A stretch of DNA of 38,185 bases from Sphingopyxis sp. (GCF_016793825.1 NZ_JAEULM010000049.1:1-38185); one strand, 5' to 3'; shown: positions 24,544 through 33,573, numbered from the stretch's first letter. The notes: generated by a model not told the origin, from the sequence alone. Translations and numbers: made by a program.

Positions 24544-26457
24544 TTAATGTGTCGCCAGGTCTGCGTGCTGTGCGAAAGCAGGCCGAACTTCGGGGACGAG
24601 TTGTGCGATCGCTTCGAGCAGTGCCTCGTCATCAGCCGAGTCATAAGTGCGCTGGATCGCCGCAAGATGCTGATTCAACTGATCGAGCGGCAGAAAATTG
24701 TCGCGCGCTTTCATGATCCGCATGTGGCCAGTAGGCTCGGGATTGTCGCCAATAAGCAGTTCTTCATAGAGTTTCTCGGCGGGCCTCAAGCCGACGAACC
24801 GGATCGCGATATCGCCATCGGGCTGTCTTTCATCCTGCACAAGCAGGCCGGACAGATCGATCATCCGGCGGGCAAGGTCCACGATACGCACCGGTTGACC
24901 CATGTCTAAGACGAAAACCTCACCGCCAACCGACATCGCGCCGGCTTGGATCACCAACTGCGCCGCTTCCGGGATCGTCATGAAATAGCGCGTTATTTCT
25001 GGATGCGTGACGGTGACCGGCCCGCCGGCCGCAATCTGTTTCCGAAATAACGGGACGACCGAGCCGCTCGACCCGAGGACATTGCCGAAGCGTACCATTG
25101 CGAATCGCGTATTCTCTTGTTCCGCCGCCATCGCCTGAAGCACCATTTCGGCGATCCTTTTGGTCGCGCCCATCACATTGGGGGGGCGAACCGCCTTATC
25201 GGTGCTGATCAGGACGAAGTTCCGGACGGCGTGACGAACGGCCAGCTCGGCTATGTTCTTGGTACCGAAGATGTTGTTTCGAACCGCTTCGTCCGGATTG
25301 GCCTGAACAAGCGGTACGTGCTTGTATGCAGCGGCATGATAGATTGTGTCGGGACACCATCGGCGCAGGACGGTATCCATTCGGTGGGGATCGCCGACCG
25401 ATCCCAAAAGCGGTACAATATCCGTTTCCAGCTCTCGAAGCGCCGCCTGCGCCGTGAGGCTCTGATTCACAGCATAGAGATTATATTCGCTCTGTTCGAA
25501 TATGAGCAGCCGTGTCGGCTCATATTCGAGCAGTTGCCGACATATTTCGCTTCCGATCGATCCTCCGGCGCCCGTCACCATGATCGTTTTTCCGGTGACG
25601 CACTGGCGCATGAGAAACATGTCTGGCGGCACGGGATCGCGACCGAGCAGGTCTTCGATGTCCAGCGGGCGCAGATCATTCATCGTCACACGGCCGTCCG
25701 CGAGCTCGGCGAGTGCTGGAAGGGTTCTGACCGAAACCGCATGGCCCCGCAGTCCTTCGATAATTTCATTTCGACGCTTGCGCGACGTGGACGGTATAGC
25801 CAGCAGGACATCGGTGACACCGAAGGTGTGGATTATCCAATGCATGCTTTCGGCAGAATAGATCGGCTTGCCGAGCAGCAGACTGTCATGAATCCGCGTG
25901 TCGTCGTCTATGAAGCCGACCACGTGCATCTCGCGACTGTTGCCGAGACCCGCAGCAAGCTGCCGACCGGCCGCTCCGGCACCATAGATCACGACATTGC
26001 GCCGCGTTTCATCGCCGCCCGGCAGCATTCGATGGCCTCCAAGCCAATATCGAACGAGCGCACGCGAGGTGCTCACGGCGACAAAAAGCAGGATCGGCTG
26101 CAGAAAGCCGATGCTTCGCGGAACACCCGGAAACCCAATGAACGTGATGACTGTTGCATAGCAGGCCCCGTAGATCGCGCAAGCCTTTGCGATGGCCATC
26201 AGTGCGTCCCAGCCGACATACCGGAAAATCGCACGATAGAGGCCAAACCGGATGAAAATCGGAACGGAGATCGCAACGGCCAGGGAATAGGACATCCACT
26301 GCAGTCCGGCGGGGAACTCCCAGACCTCAAGGCGCAGGCGATAAGCCAACGCGACCGTTATCGCGCACAGAAGAATATCCATCGCGATAGCGACCGCCCG
26401 CTTCGCACTCCGCGGCCAGTTGAGGATGAAATTGGTAAGGGGGCGGTCGATTGTCAT
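24544..26457 (-). CDS. membrane-bound UDP-GlcNAc 4,6-dehydratase (WbpM/PglF/CapD-like)
   Basis: 637 residues, normal for the WbpM group. Four N-terminal transmembrane helices (about 20-130), a first Rossmann region (VVIYGAGAAGRQLAAGLG near 155) and a catalytic SDR region: IMVTGAGGSIGSEICRQLLE near 296, AAAYKHVPLVQANPDEAVRN near 372, STDKAVRPPNVMGATKRIAE near 420. As in WbpM, Met replaces the usual catalytic Tyr (MGATK). It makes UDP-2-acetamido-4-keto-6-deoxy-D-glucose for D-QuiNAc or D-FucNAc type sugars, with retention at C5, in contrast to FnlA. It sits downstream of a terminator and so needs its own promoter; AT-rich TATAATTATT lies about ten bases before the start. A G7 run is at 25180-25186. 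Confidence 0.92.
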   Translation of the reverse strand: MTIDRPLTNFILNWPRSAKRAVAIAMDILLCAITVALAYRLRLEVWEFPAGLQWMSYSLAVAISVPIFIRFGLYRAIFRYVGWDALMAIAKACAIYGACYATVITFIGFPGVPRSIGFLQPILLFVAVSTSRALVRYWLGGHRMLPGGDETRRNVVIYGAGAAGRQLAAGLGNSREMHVVGFIDDDTRIHDSLLLGKPIYSAESMHWIIHTFGVTDVLLAIPSTSRKRRNEIIEGLRGHAVSVRTLPALAELADGRVTMNDLRPLDIEDLLGRDPVPPDMFLMRQCVTGKTIMVTGAGGSIGSEICRQLLEYEPTRLLIFEQSEYNLYAVNQSLTAQAALRELETDIVPLLGSVGDPHRMDTVLRRWCPDTIYHAAAYKHVPLVQANPDEAVRNNIFGTKNIAELAVRHAVRNFVLISTDKAVRPPNVMGATKRIAEMVLQAMAAEQENTRFAMVRFGNVLGSSGSVVPLFRKQIAAGGPVTVTHPEITRYFMTIPEAAQLVIQAGAMSVGGEVFVLDMGQPVRIVDLARRMIDLSGLLVQDERQPDGDIAIRFVGLRPAEKLYEELLIGDNPEPTGHMRIMKARDNFLPLDQLNQHLAAIQRTYDSADDEALLEAIAQLVPEVRPAFAQHADLATH

Positions 26458-26519
26458 GGCTTGGCAGTATAATTATTCTTCAGCTTCGGTTGAGGGCGCC
26501 GGAACAGTTCGGTTATCTC

Positions 26520-26548
26520 AAAAAAACGTTCCGATGCACCGAAAACGT
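26520..26548 (-). terminator. rho-independent terminator after the unknown repeat protein gene
   Basis: On the - strand ACGTTTTC, a short loop, GGAACGT (seven pairs including two G-U) runs directly into a T-rich run of seven. It begins eight bases after the stop of the gene at 26556-27743 and ends 62 bases before the dehydratase start, so it separates these two transcripts. Confidence 0.6.
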
Positions 26549-26555
26549 ATTACGC

Positions 26556-27743
26556 TCACGCAGGCTCCAGTTTCATAGACTGCAGCGTCATCGCCGAATC
26601 ATTCTGATCATCTGCTCCTATAAGTTCGAGTGACAGCAACTGCGCTGTGCACTTATCAGGAATGGTCAAATCGAAGCGGTTGTTTCCATTACGAAGATCG
26701 AAGCTTTCGACGCGCGACCATTTACCGGGACCGGTGTAGCAGGACAGCGCTATTGCTGCCGTGGCGCCTTGTGCCATCTCGTCGAGCGCCGCAACGCTGG
26801 TCCACCTGTAGGTGCCAGGCTTCAAGAATAACAATTTTCGAGCTGCCGATCCTCGATATCCCGGAAGCACAATGGCTTCGATCATAATCTTCGCGTTCTT
26901 CGCACTGCCGAACGCCTGGACCCCAGCATTGTCGAAAACTTCCCATCCAAAGGGCGAATAGCGGAAAGCCTCGGCCCCGGTCCGAAAGTCCATCGACGTC
27001 AACAGCGCGCTGCGCGAGCCCGGAAGCGAAAGATACAGCCCCCTCGCGTCTGCAATCGACGCTTCGCTTACAAGGCGTGAGAGCAGCGCGCCCGCCTCCC
27101 GTTCAGGCAGGACCGATTTAGGAACAGGCCGCAATTTGGTCAAAACATCTGCAAGTTCCGACGGTCGTTTGCTGGTTCCGATGGCGAAAGCCACGAACGA
27201 TGAAAGCCAAGGCGGATCCTTCGCCGCTAGCTCGACAAACGCACTCCGAAAACGAGGGTCGCCCAATGCGGCATTCATGCCCGCGAATGCCGCCTCGCGG
27301 GCGTCGGGTTCCGTTCGGAGCACGATATCGAAGGAATTCAATGCATCCGCGATCTTTCCCAGCCTGGCCGAATCCTCAGCCAGCCACATCTGTCCCTGCG
27401 CGTCTCGCCGTGTCACTGTTGTGGACAAAAGGACGAGCTGCCGACCTTTGGCCTTTTGGCCAGTGAGCCAGTAATAAATGCCAAGCTGCCTAAGCGCTCG
27501 ATCGGAGAGCGGCTCCCGCTTCAATATGCGCAGCGCGTTGGACTTTCCGATCTTGCGGAAGACGGCCTGATCCTTCGAGGCCAAGGCAGCCTCATTCGCG
27601 GTCGTCAAAGCGTCGGATGAATTGCGATTGATCGCCAAGGCCGCGCCCGGCATGAATCGGCCCGCCCACCCGTCGAAAGCGCTCACACCCGCTACTCCCG
27701 CCAGCGCGATACTTCCCAGTGCAATAGCGACGACGCGCATCAT
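26556..27743 (-). CDS. membrane-anchored TPR-like protein of unknown function
   Basis: I do not recognise a family. 395 residues. The N-terminus (MMRVVAIALGSIALAGVAGV) is a signal anchor, so the bulk is likely periplasmic. Residues about 75-170 look like tetratricopeptide repeats (ALRQLGIYYWLTGQKAKGRQ, WLAEDSARLGKIADALNSFD). The last 150 residues (from GWEVFDNAGVQAFGSAKNAK through LLFLKPGTYRWTSV to the end) are rich in beta strands and look like a jelly-roll or carbohydrate-binding fold, by impression only. It lies divergent from the tailspike-like gene and carries its own terminator. It may be an accessory factor of assembly. A copy of the CTTAACCC motif (27751-27767) is immediately upstream. 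Confidence 0.65.
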   Translation of the reverse strand: MMRVVAIALGSIALAGVAGVSAFDGWAGRFMPGAALAINRNSSDALTTANEAALASKDQAVFRKIGKSNALRILKREPLSDRALRQLGIYYWLTGQKAKGRQLVLLSTTVTRRDAQGQMWLAEDSARLGKIADALNSFDIVLRTEPDAREAAFAGMNAALGDPRFRSAFVELAAKDPPWLSSFVAFAIGTSKRPSELADVLTKLRPVPKSVLPEREAGALLSRLVSEASIADARGLYLSLPGSRSALLTSMDFRTGAEAFRYSPFGWEVFDNAGVQAFGSAKNAKIMIEAIVLPGYRGSAARKLLFLKPGTYRWTSVAALDEMAQGATAAIALSCYTGPGKWSRVESFDLRNGNNRFDLTIPDKCTAQLLSLELIGADDQNDSAMTLQSMKLEPA

Positions 27744-28041
27744 AAATTTACTTAACCCTTTGATCGGATGAGTCTAAACAGGTTATTGAAAGTCAGCGGA
27801 ATTTCATAGCCTGCTCAATACACAGATGCCGCGTGGCGCGCTATAGGCAAGCCGTTACCCGGCAAGATAGCCGCAATGTTATCGCCTTGGCATCTCGGGA
27901 CCGACAGCCTTGCTGCTGCAGTTTCGACCATCAATCGTCCGGGATCTTGTGCGCGGGCGCGTCCAGTTGCCTATTCTGATCCATTGGAGGAAGCAGCGCA
28001 AACGGGTGACACAGCCGCGCGGCGCCGACTATAGGGGTGAA
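27744..28041. other. divergent intergenic region
   Basis: 298 bases between two divergent genes. The only structure I see is the CTTAACCC-T-TTGATCGG string at 27751-27767. An open frame from a TTG at 27910 joins the downstream gene but would place 44 residues in front of the Tat signal and is not used. It probably holds both promoters. Confidence 0.6.
27751..27767. promoter_or_regulatory. possible shared regulatory motif, copy 2
   Basis: CTTAACCC-T-TTGATCGG, near-identical to 1434-1451. Here it lies eight bases from the start codon of the unknown repeat protein; read on that gene's strand it contains AAAGGG, so part of the likeness may reflect a ribosome site. Confidence 0.25.
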
Positions 28042-29637
28042 ATGCCTCATTCTCGAAGAAGCTTTATTGCGCTGTCGCAAGCCGCCCTGGCGCCCATGAT
28101 TTTCCAGAACGGAACGGAGAGCGAGCCGCAAATCCCGCGAACCGCGCAGTTGATTACCGCCAATAGTATTCAGAATCTTCGCGAGTTGGGTGAGGTCACG
28201 AATGATAGCCCGGTTCTCGCCCTCATCTTGGGCCGAGCCGAGCCGTACGACGGTGGCGGAGGCCTGTTCCTCTACGATCCGAAGGCAACAGGAGCCGATG
28301 ATGGTCGGACCTTCATCGCCGTTGCCGATACGAAAAAAGGGCGATGGCGAAGGCTTGGCGACAGCGCGATTATCGACAATGCGGGACTAGCCGAAGCGCG
28401 TGACAACTGTTGGGCTAACGGCCTCACCACGCTCGAAATTCCCGATGGCGAATATATCATTGGCTCCAAGCTCGAACTCGCGAAGGATCATTGGGCCTGT
28501 GTCGCGCTCGGCGGCAGCGCCAGGATCAAGCATGTCGGAGCGGGAATAGCTGTCAGCCTGTCTGGCCCCAGCGACAATCCGAACTACGGTACATACCGGG
28601 GAATCCTGGGAGGCGACCGACCGCTTGTCATCGAGGGCAACGCAAAATCGTCCAGATTGCTGGACATCGACAATTTCCATCACGGCTCGATCAATGTCGA
28701 TCTGAAAAATGGTCAAACCGGCGTCCATATTGCCGACTCGATCCAGAATGTTTCCAGCGCTGGCGCCGTGTTGACAAAATTCAAGGTGCGCGTTTCGCAA
28801 GGCAATGACGGGCCGTTCACCACGACTCCCACACATGGCTTTTATGCCTCGAGGATATTCGGATGCCATTGTGACCTTTTGATCGAGCATTGTGGCGGTA
28901 AAGGAAACTTTGGCGTCCATCTCGAGGCCAGCGCCGCCAACCTTTTTTACGGAGCATCGGAGGGCAATGAAAGTGGCGGGGTTTTCATCGACGCAGACTC
29001 CTATCGCAACACATTCGTCGGCTTCTTTTGTGAAGAAAACGGGGCGGGCGCCGATTTCGATATCCGAGGGGATTTCAACCGGCTTTTGAACTGCACCGGC
29101 GTCTCCTCTGGCGGCAGCCTTATCTCGGGTGATTATGCGGTTGTCGAAGGCGGCAAGCTCAACAACCTCCGGATTGGCTCCGACGCCCATTACACTGTTC
29201 TCGACAGCGTGGATCTGAGCGGCGTGTTCACCGATAATTCTGCAACAACCACGGTTCGAAATTGTCGTCTGAACGGGGAGCCGATGCGCGATTACGCTCC
29301 CCGTCAAAAGGCCTTGTTGACGCTTGGACGTTGGGTTGCAAGCTACGCCGAATCGGATCCGAGTTACCAAGCGCCAATCTGTTACCGGTCGATTGACGGC
29401 TCCTGCCAGGTCGCAGGTTCCTTCGCCATGACGGGCCCCATCTCAACCGGAGACACGATAGCCGTCATTCCCGTTGGATATAGGCCCGCTGCGCGCATCA
29501 TGTTCACTGCCGTCAATGTTTCGACAAATGCTCCGATCTGCTTGACGGCTGACAGCGCCGGAAATTTGCAGACGCGTAGCCCCATCGGCAAGGGCAACGT
29601 CGTCGGGCTTCTCAGTCCCCCGTTCATCGGCGGCTAG
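28042..29637 (+). CDS. Tat-exported tailspike-like right-handed beta-helix protein
   Basis: 531 residues from the ATG at 28042, chosen because it exposes a twin-arginine signal, PHSRRSFIALSQAALAPMIF. Next comes the phage tailspike/pectate-lyase-like head pattern EPYDGGGGLFLYDPKATGAD with IAVADTKKGRWRRLGD (about 75-120), then short Asn/Gly-rich repeats to about residue 430 typical of a parallel beta-helix (DFNRLLNCTGVSSGGSLISG, VFIDADSYRNTFVG), and a C-terminal beta-rich part. This fits a polysaccharide-binding or -cleaving enzyme acting in the periplasm or outside the cell. No catalytic residues can be assigned. It is alone on its strand at the far end of the EPS genes. Fold call firm; enzyme activity inferred. 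Confidence 0.75.
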   Translation: MPHSRRSFIALSQAALAPMIFQNGTESEPQIPRTAQLITANSIQNLRELGEVTNDSPVLALILGRAEPYDGGGGLFLYDPKATGADDGRTFIAVADTKKGRWRRLGDSAIIDNAGLAEARDNCWANGLTTLEIPDGEYIIGSKLELAKDHWACVALGGSARIKHVGAGIAVSLSGPSDNPNYGTYRGILGGDRPLVIEGNAKSSRLLDIDNFHHGSINVDLKNGQTGVHIADSIQNVSSAGAVLTKFKVRVSQGNDGPFTTTPTHGFYASRIFGCHCDLLIEHCGGKGNFGVHLEASAANLFYGASEGNESGGVFIDADSYRNTFVGFFCEENGAGADFDIRGDFNRLLNCTGVSSGGSLISGDYAVVEGGKLNNLRIGSDAHYTVLDSVDLSGVFTDNSATTTVRNCRLNGEPMRDYAPRQKALLTLGRWVASYAESDPSYQAPICYRSIDGSCQVAGSFAMTGPISTGDTIAVIPVGYRPAARIMFTAVNVSTNAPICLTADSAGNLQTRSPIGKGNVVGLLSPPFIGG

Positions 29638-29710
29638 GTATCGGAATCTGATCGACGCGGTGAAGGAAACGTCGCAATTTCCGTGGCTGCCCGTACGCGA
29701 CTTCTCGCGC

Positions 29711-30712
29711 TTAGGCGTAAAGATTGCCGGCTTGTGAGTACCAAGCGACGAAGGCAGGAACGCCGATCGTAATCCCGTTTTTTGGTGAATAGCCCAGTTC
29801 GAGCCCGATCGGATCGATGTCGGCATAGGTTTCGTATACGTCGCCATCCTGCATCGGCAGCAGGTTGAGTTCCGCCTTGCGTCCGCACGCCTTTTCTATT
29901 TCGCTGATCAACTGCATTAGCGGTTCGGGGCGATTGTTGCCGATGTTGTAAAGCCGGTGTGGAGTCAGATATCCGCCCTTTTTTTCCAGGCCGTCATCGG
30001 CCGGCGGATGATCCAAGCTGGCGATCAACCCGTCGATGATGTCGTCGATATAGGTGAAATCGCGTCTCATATCGCCATTGTTATAGACGTCGATAGGTCG
30101 CCCCTTGAGGATGTTTGCGGTGAACTTCCACGGCGCCATGTCGGGGCGTCCCCAGGGGCCATAGACAGTGAAAAAGCGCAGACCAGTCTGGGGAATTCGA
30201 AACAGGTGCGCATAAGCTTCGCTCATCAGCTCATCGGCTCGCTTGGTCGCGGCATAGAGGGAGATCGGATGATCGACGCGGTCCTCCACACGGAACGGCA
30301 TCATTTTGTTCGCGCCATAAACCGATGAGGACGACGCATAGACCAGATGTTGTACCGCGCGGTGGCGGGCGAGTTCGAGGATATTGACGTGGCCGGCGAC
30401 ATTCGCGCGCACGTAAGCGCCGGGATTGTCGAGCGAGTATCGCACGCCCGCTTGCGCCGCGAGGTGGACGATTCGATCGAAATTGGCGCCCGCAAGCGCA
30501 GCGGCAAGGGCATCGTTATCGCCTATATCGACGCGATGAACCGTAAGGTCGCCGCCGATCCGTTCCAGCTCGGCGATGCGCGCTTCCTTCAGCGCGACCG
30601 AGTAATAAGCGTTGAAATTATCGACGCCGATGACCGTTTCGCCGCGTTCGAGAAGGCGCGCGGCCGTGTGCATACCTATAAAGCCGGCGATTCCGGTGAC
30701 GAGGACGGCCAC
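29711..30712 (-). CDS. UDP-glucuronate 4-epimerase-like NAD-dependent epimerase
   Basis: 333-residue extended SDR enzyme from a GTG at 30712, two bases after the galE stop, with GGGGGCG upstream. Motifs: VLVTGIAGFIGMHTAARLLE, HLAAQAGVRYSLDNPGAYV near residue 85, ASSSSVYGANKMMPF, LYAATKRADELMSEAY with Tyr-x3-Lys, and the YGPWGRPDMAPWKF string near residue 183, a mark of UDP-glucuronate/CapI-type epimerases. It likely interconverts UDP-GlcA and UDP-GalA in the cytoplasm. No UDP-glucose dehydrogenase is in the window. It forms a pair with galE and faces the beta-helix gene convergently. Confidence 0.85.
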   Translation of the reverse strand: MAVLVTGIAGFIGMHTAARLLERGETVIGVDNFNAYYSVALKEARIAELERIGGDLTVHRVDIGDNDALAAALAGANFDRIVHLAAQAGVRYSLDNPGAYVRANVAGHVNILELARHRAVQHLVYASSSSVYGANKMMPFRVEDRVDHPISLYAATKRADELMSEAYAHLFRIPQTGLRFFTVYGPWGRPDMAPWKFTANILKGRPIDVYNNGDMRRDFTYIDDIIDGLIASLDHPPADDGLEKKGGYLTPHRLYNIGNNRPEPLMQLISEIEKACGRKAELNLLPMQDGDVYETYADIDPIGLELGYSPKNGITIGVPAFVAWYSQAGNLYA

Positions 30713-30714
30713 CG

Positions 30715-31746
30715 TTACGCCCCCGCCCCAATGGATGCGTCATAGCCCCGCGGATTTTCGGACTGCCATGTCCACGACGACGCGCACATATCGTCGATCT
30801 CGAGCGCCGTCTGCCAGCGCAGAAGCCGCTCGGCCTTCGCGGTCGCGGCGTAGCTGCTCGCGACGTCCCCCGGGCGGCGCGGTGCGATCTCGGTTGCAAT
30901 CGGATGACCGCACGCGGCTTCATACGCCGCAACCAGCTCCTTCACGGTGACCCCCCGGCCGGTGCCGACGTTGATCGCCTCGCTTCCGGTCGTGCGCGCC
31001 GAATATTCGAGTGCGGCGAGGTGCGCTGCGGCAAGGTCGACGACATGGATATAGTCGCGCTCGCCGGTGCCGTCGCGCGTGTCATAATCGTCGCCGAAGA
31101 TCGATAGCTTAGCGCGGCGTCCGACCGCGACCTGTGCGACGAAGGGCATCAAATTGTTCGGGATGTCCTGCGGATCCTCGCCGATGCGGCCCGACTCATG
31201 CGCGCCGACGGGGTTGAAATAGCGCAGGAGTACGGCCGATGCCTGAGAGGTCGCGCTCGCCCAATCGCCGATCACGCCCTCTGCCATCGCCTTGGTGCGT
31301 CCATAGGGATTGGTAGGCGCGATCGGATGCTCTTCGTCGAAGGGCAGGTATTGCGCTTCGCCATAAACGGTCGCCGAGGAGGAGAAGACGATGCGCCTGC
31401 ACCCCGCCTCATCCATCGCGGCGAGCAGGTTCATCGTACCGGTGACGTTGGTCTGATAGTAGCAGAGCGGGATGTCGTTCGATTCCCCGACGGCCTTCAG
31501 CCCTGCGAAATGGACGACGGCGTCGGGGGCGAAGCCGGTCAGCGCGCGGGTTAGCGCGGCATCGTCGCGGACGTCGGCCTCGACCACCGCCATGTCGCGG
31601 TTGGTCAGCTGGCGAACACGCGCCAGCGCGACGGGCGAGCTGTTGTCGAAATTGTCATAGACGCAAACCTCGTGGCCCGCGGCCAGAAGGGCGACCAGCG
31701 TGTGGCTGCCGATATAGCCTGCGCCGCCGGTGACAAAGACCTTCAT
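30715..31746 (-). CDS. galE: UDP-glucose 4-epimerase
   Basis: 343 residues. VFVTGGAGYIGSHTLVALLA at the N-terminus, HFAGLKAVGESNDIPLCYYQ near residue 80, FSSSATVYGEAQYLP, NPYGRTKAMAEGVI with Tyr-x3-Lys, LRYFNPVGAHESG and GTGRGVTVKELVAAYE are the standard GalE set. Two start codons are in frame; the ribosome site GGAAGGA touches the ATG at 31752 but stands six bases before the ATG at 31746, so the latter is chosen. It makes UDP-galactose. A small CCGGAT-TTG-ATCCGG hairpin (31762-31776) lies upstream of the site. It follows the btu operon after 74 bases and heads the two-gene unit with the epimerase. Confidence 0.95.
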   Translation of the reverse strand: MKVFVTGGAGYIGSHTLVALLAAGHEVCVYDNFDNSSPVALARVRQLTNRDMAVVEADVRDDAALTRALTGFAPDAVVHFAGLKAVGESNDIPLCYYQTNVTGTMNLLAAMDEAGCRRIVFSSSATVYGEAQYLPFDEEHPIAPTNPYGRTKAMAEGVIGDWASATSQASAVLLRYFNPVGAHESGRIGEDPQDIPNNLMPFVAQVAVGRRAKLSIFGDDYDTRDGTGERDYIHVVDLAAAHLAALEYSARTTGSEAINVGTGRGVTVKELVAAYEAACGHPIATEIAPRRPGDVASSYAATAKAERLLRWQTALEIDDMCASSWTWQSENPRGYDASIGAGA

Positions 31747-31820
31747 TTGCATTCCTTCCAGCCGGATTTGATCCGGGCGCTATCATAGGAAAGCATAAAG
31801 CAAATTTTGGAAACAGCCAG

Positions 31821-32594
31821 TTAACTGTCGGGATCGCGACGGAAATAAAGCGCCTTCGATCCATCGGTGGTAAAGCCCGGCGTTCTCGCGAACAGAGCCG
31901 GGACGTGGCGCTCGAACTCGGCGAGCGACGCGGGGCCGTGCGCGGTCAGTCGCCGCTCGTGAAGCCACAGGATGGAATCGGCGAATTGCGCGACGAGCGA
32001 CAGGTCGTGCAGGACCACGACGACGGTGCGGCCCTGTTTGGCTCGCGCCGCGAGGCATTCCATCACGCGATACTGGTTGGCGGGGTCGAGCGCCGCCGCG
32101 GGTTCGTCGGCAAGCAGCACGGGCGTATCGGCGGCGAGCACGCGGGCGAGACAGGCGAGCGCCTGTTCGCCGCCCGACAGGCTCGTCACCGCGCGGCCGG
32201 CGAGCGAGGCGCAGCCGGTTGCCTCCATGGCCTCGGCTATGGCGGCCTCGTCGGCAGCGCCGAGGCGGCCGGGAACCGCACCATGGGCGAAGCGGCCGAG
32301 CGCGACCATGTCGGCGACGCTGATGTCCCAGGCCAGCTCGTGCGCTTGCGGCAGATAGGCTAGGCGGTGGGCGCGCTCGAGGGGCTTCAGCGCCTTGAGG
32401 TCGGTATCGCCGAACCTGATGCCTCCGCTCGACGGGATGATGTTGGCAATGGCGCGGAGCAGCGTCGATTTGCCCGCACCGTTGGGGCCGACGATCGCGG
32501 TGAGACGGCCCGGCGCGATGGTCGCGGTGATGCCGTCGAGCAGCGTCGTGCTGCCGGCGCGGACGGTCAGGGCGTCGAGCATCAGATCAGACAT
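31821..32594 (-). CDS. btuD: ABC transporter ATP-binding protein, cobalamin/siderophore type
   Basis: 257-residue ATPase: Walker A IVGPNGAGKSTLLRAI near residue 36, Q-loop YLPQAHELAWD, signature LSGGEQALACLARVLA near 139, Walker B PVLLADEPAAALD, and the H-loop VVVVLHDLSLVAQFAD. BtuD/FecE-like. It starts inside the permease gene (8-base overlap), and the linked receptor and riboswitch make vitamin B12 the likely cargo. The cytoplasmic energy unit of BtuCDF. Confidence 0.9.
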   Translation of the reverse strand: MSDLMLDALTVRAGSTTLLDGITATIAPGRLTAIVGPNGAGKSTLLRAIANIIPSSGGIRFGDTDLKALKPLERAHRLAYLPQAHELAWDISVADMVALGRFAHGAVPGRLGAADEAAIAEAMEATGCASLAGRAVTSLSGGEQALACLARVLAADTPVLLADEPAAALDPANQYRVMECLAARAKQGRTVVVVLHDLSLVAQFADSILWLHERRLTAHGPASLAEFERHVPALFARTPGFTTDGSKALYFRRDPDS

Positions 32595-33573
32595 GGCCGG
32601 GCCTCCCGCGGCGCAGCACGATCGCCATGAAGATCGGCGCTCCCGCGAGCGCCGCGACGACGCCGAGACGCAGCTCGTTGTCGGTCGGCAGGAGGCGGAC
32701 GAGGAGGTCGGCGAGGACGAGCAGCAGCGCGCCGAGCCATGCCGACGGCAGCATGGCGCGGCCGGGGTCGTGGCCGGTCCATGGCCGCACCAGATGCGGC
32801 GCGACGATCCCGACGAAGCCGACCGCGCCTGCGAGCGCGACCGCCGCGCCGGTCGCGATGCCGGTGCCAGAGATGACGAAAAGCCGGGTCTTGCGGCCGT
32901 CGAGCCCGTGCGCGGTCGCTGCGGCTTCGCCGATCGACAGCAGCGACAGGTTAGCGCGCTGGCTCAAAAGCAGCAGCGATCCGAGCAGGGTCAGCGGCGC
33001 CGAGACCGCGAGATCGGAGAACGAGCGGTTGGCGACCGAACCAAGCGTCCAGTTTACTAGGTCGGAGAGCGAGAAGGGGTTGGGGGCGAAGTTTAGGATC
33101 AGCGCCATCAGCGCGCCAGCGAGGCTCGACAGCCCGACGCCGGTGAGGATCAGGCTCGCCATCCCCTGCGTGCGGACGGCAACGGCAGAGAGCAGTGCGG
33201 TGACCAGCGCGGATGCCGCGATTGCGCCGAGCGGAAGAATCCACGGCGAAAGGCTCGCGAGGCCGAAATAGAGCGTCGCGGTCGCTCCGAGCGTTGCCGC
33301 GGCGGAGACACCGAGGATGCCCGGCTCGGCGAGCGGATTGCGGGTAAGCGCCTGCAGCGCGGCGCCGCAAAGCCCGAGCGATGCGCCGACGACCGCTGCG
33401 GCGATCACGCGCGGCAGACGGATATCGGCGATGATGATCGACGCAGCCGGATCGCTGCCGTTCAGCCAGTCGGCGATCAGGCGCGGCGAGATGCCGTCGG
33501 GTCCGGTCATCAGCGCGAAGAGGCCAGCGAGGAGCAGGAGCAGCGCGAGAAGGGCGTTGAGACGGAGGGTCAT
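32587..33573 (-). CDS. btuC: cobalamin ABC transporter permease (FecCD family)
   Basis: 328 residues from the ATG at 33573, which overlaps the btuF stop as ATGA. About nine to ten transmembrane helices. FecCD/BtuC marks: IADIRLPRVIAAAVVGASLG near residue 47, LQALTRNPLAEPGILGVSA near 74, LTGVGLSSLAGALMALILNF and FVGIVAPHLVRPWTGHD near residue 250, the coupling region that contacts BtuD. It carries cobalamin or a related corrinoid through the inner membrane. Confidence 0.9.
   Translation of the reverse strand: MTLRLNALLALLLLLAGLFALMTGPDGISPRLIADWLNGSDPAASIIIADIRLPRVIAAAVVGASLGLCGAALQALTRNPLAEPGILGVSAAATLGATATLYFGLASLSPWILPLGAIAASALVTALLSAVAVRTQGMASLILTGVGLSSLAGALMALILNFAPNPFSLSDLVNWTLGSVANRSFSDLAVSAPLTLLGSLLLLSQRANLSLLSIGEAAATAHGLDGRKTRLFVISGTGIATGAAVALAGAVGFVGIVAPHLVRPWTGHDPGRAMLPSAWLGALLLVLADLLVRLLPTDNELRLGVVAALAGAPIFMAIVLRRGRPGHV

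Noticed and set aside
31762-31776. CCGGAT-TTG-ATCCGG hairpin as terminator of the btu operon
   Set aside because: Six-base stem with no T-run, lying directly before the galE ribosome site; function unclear.
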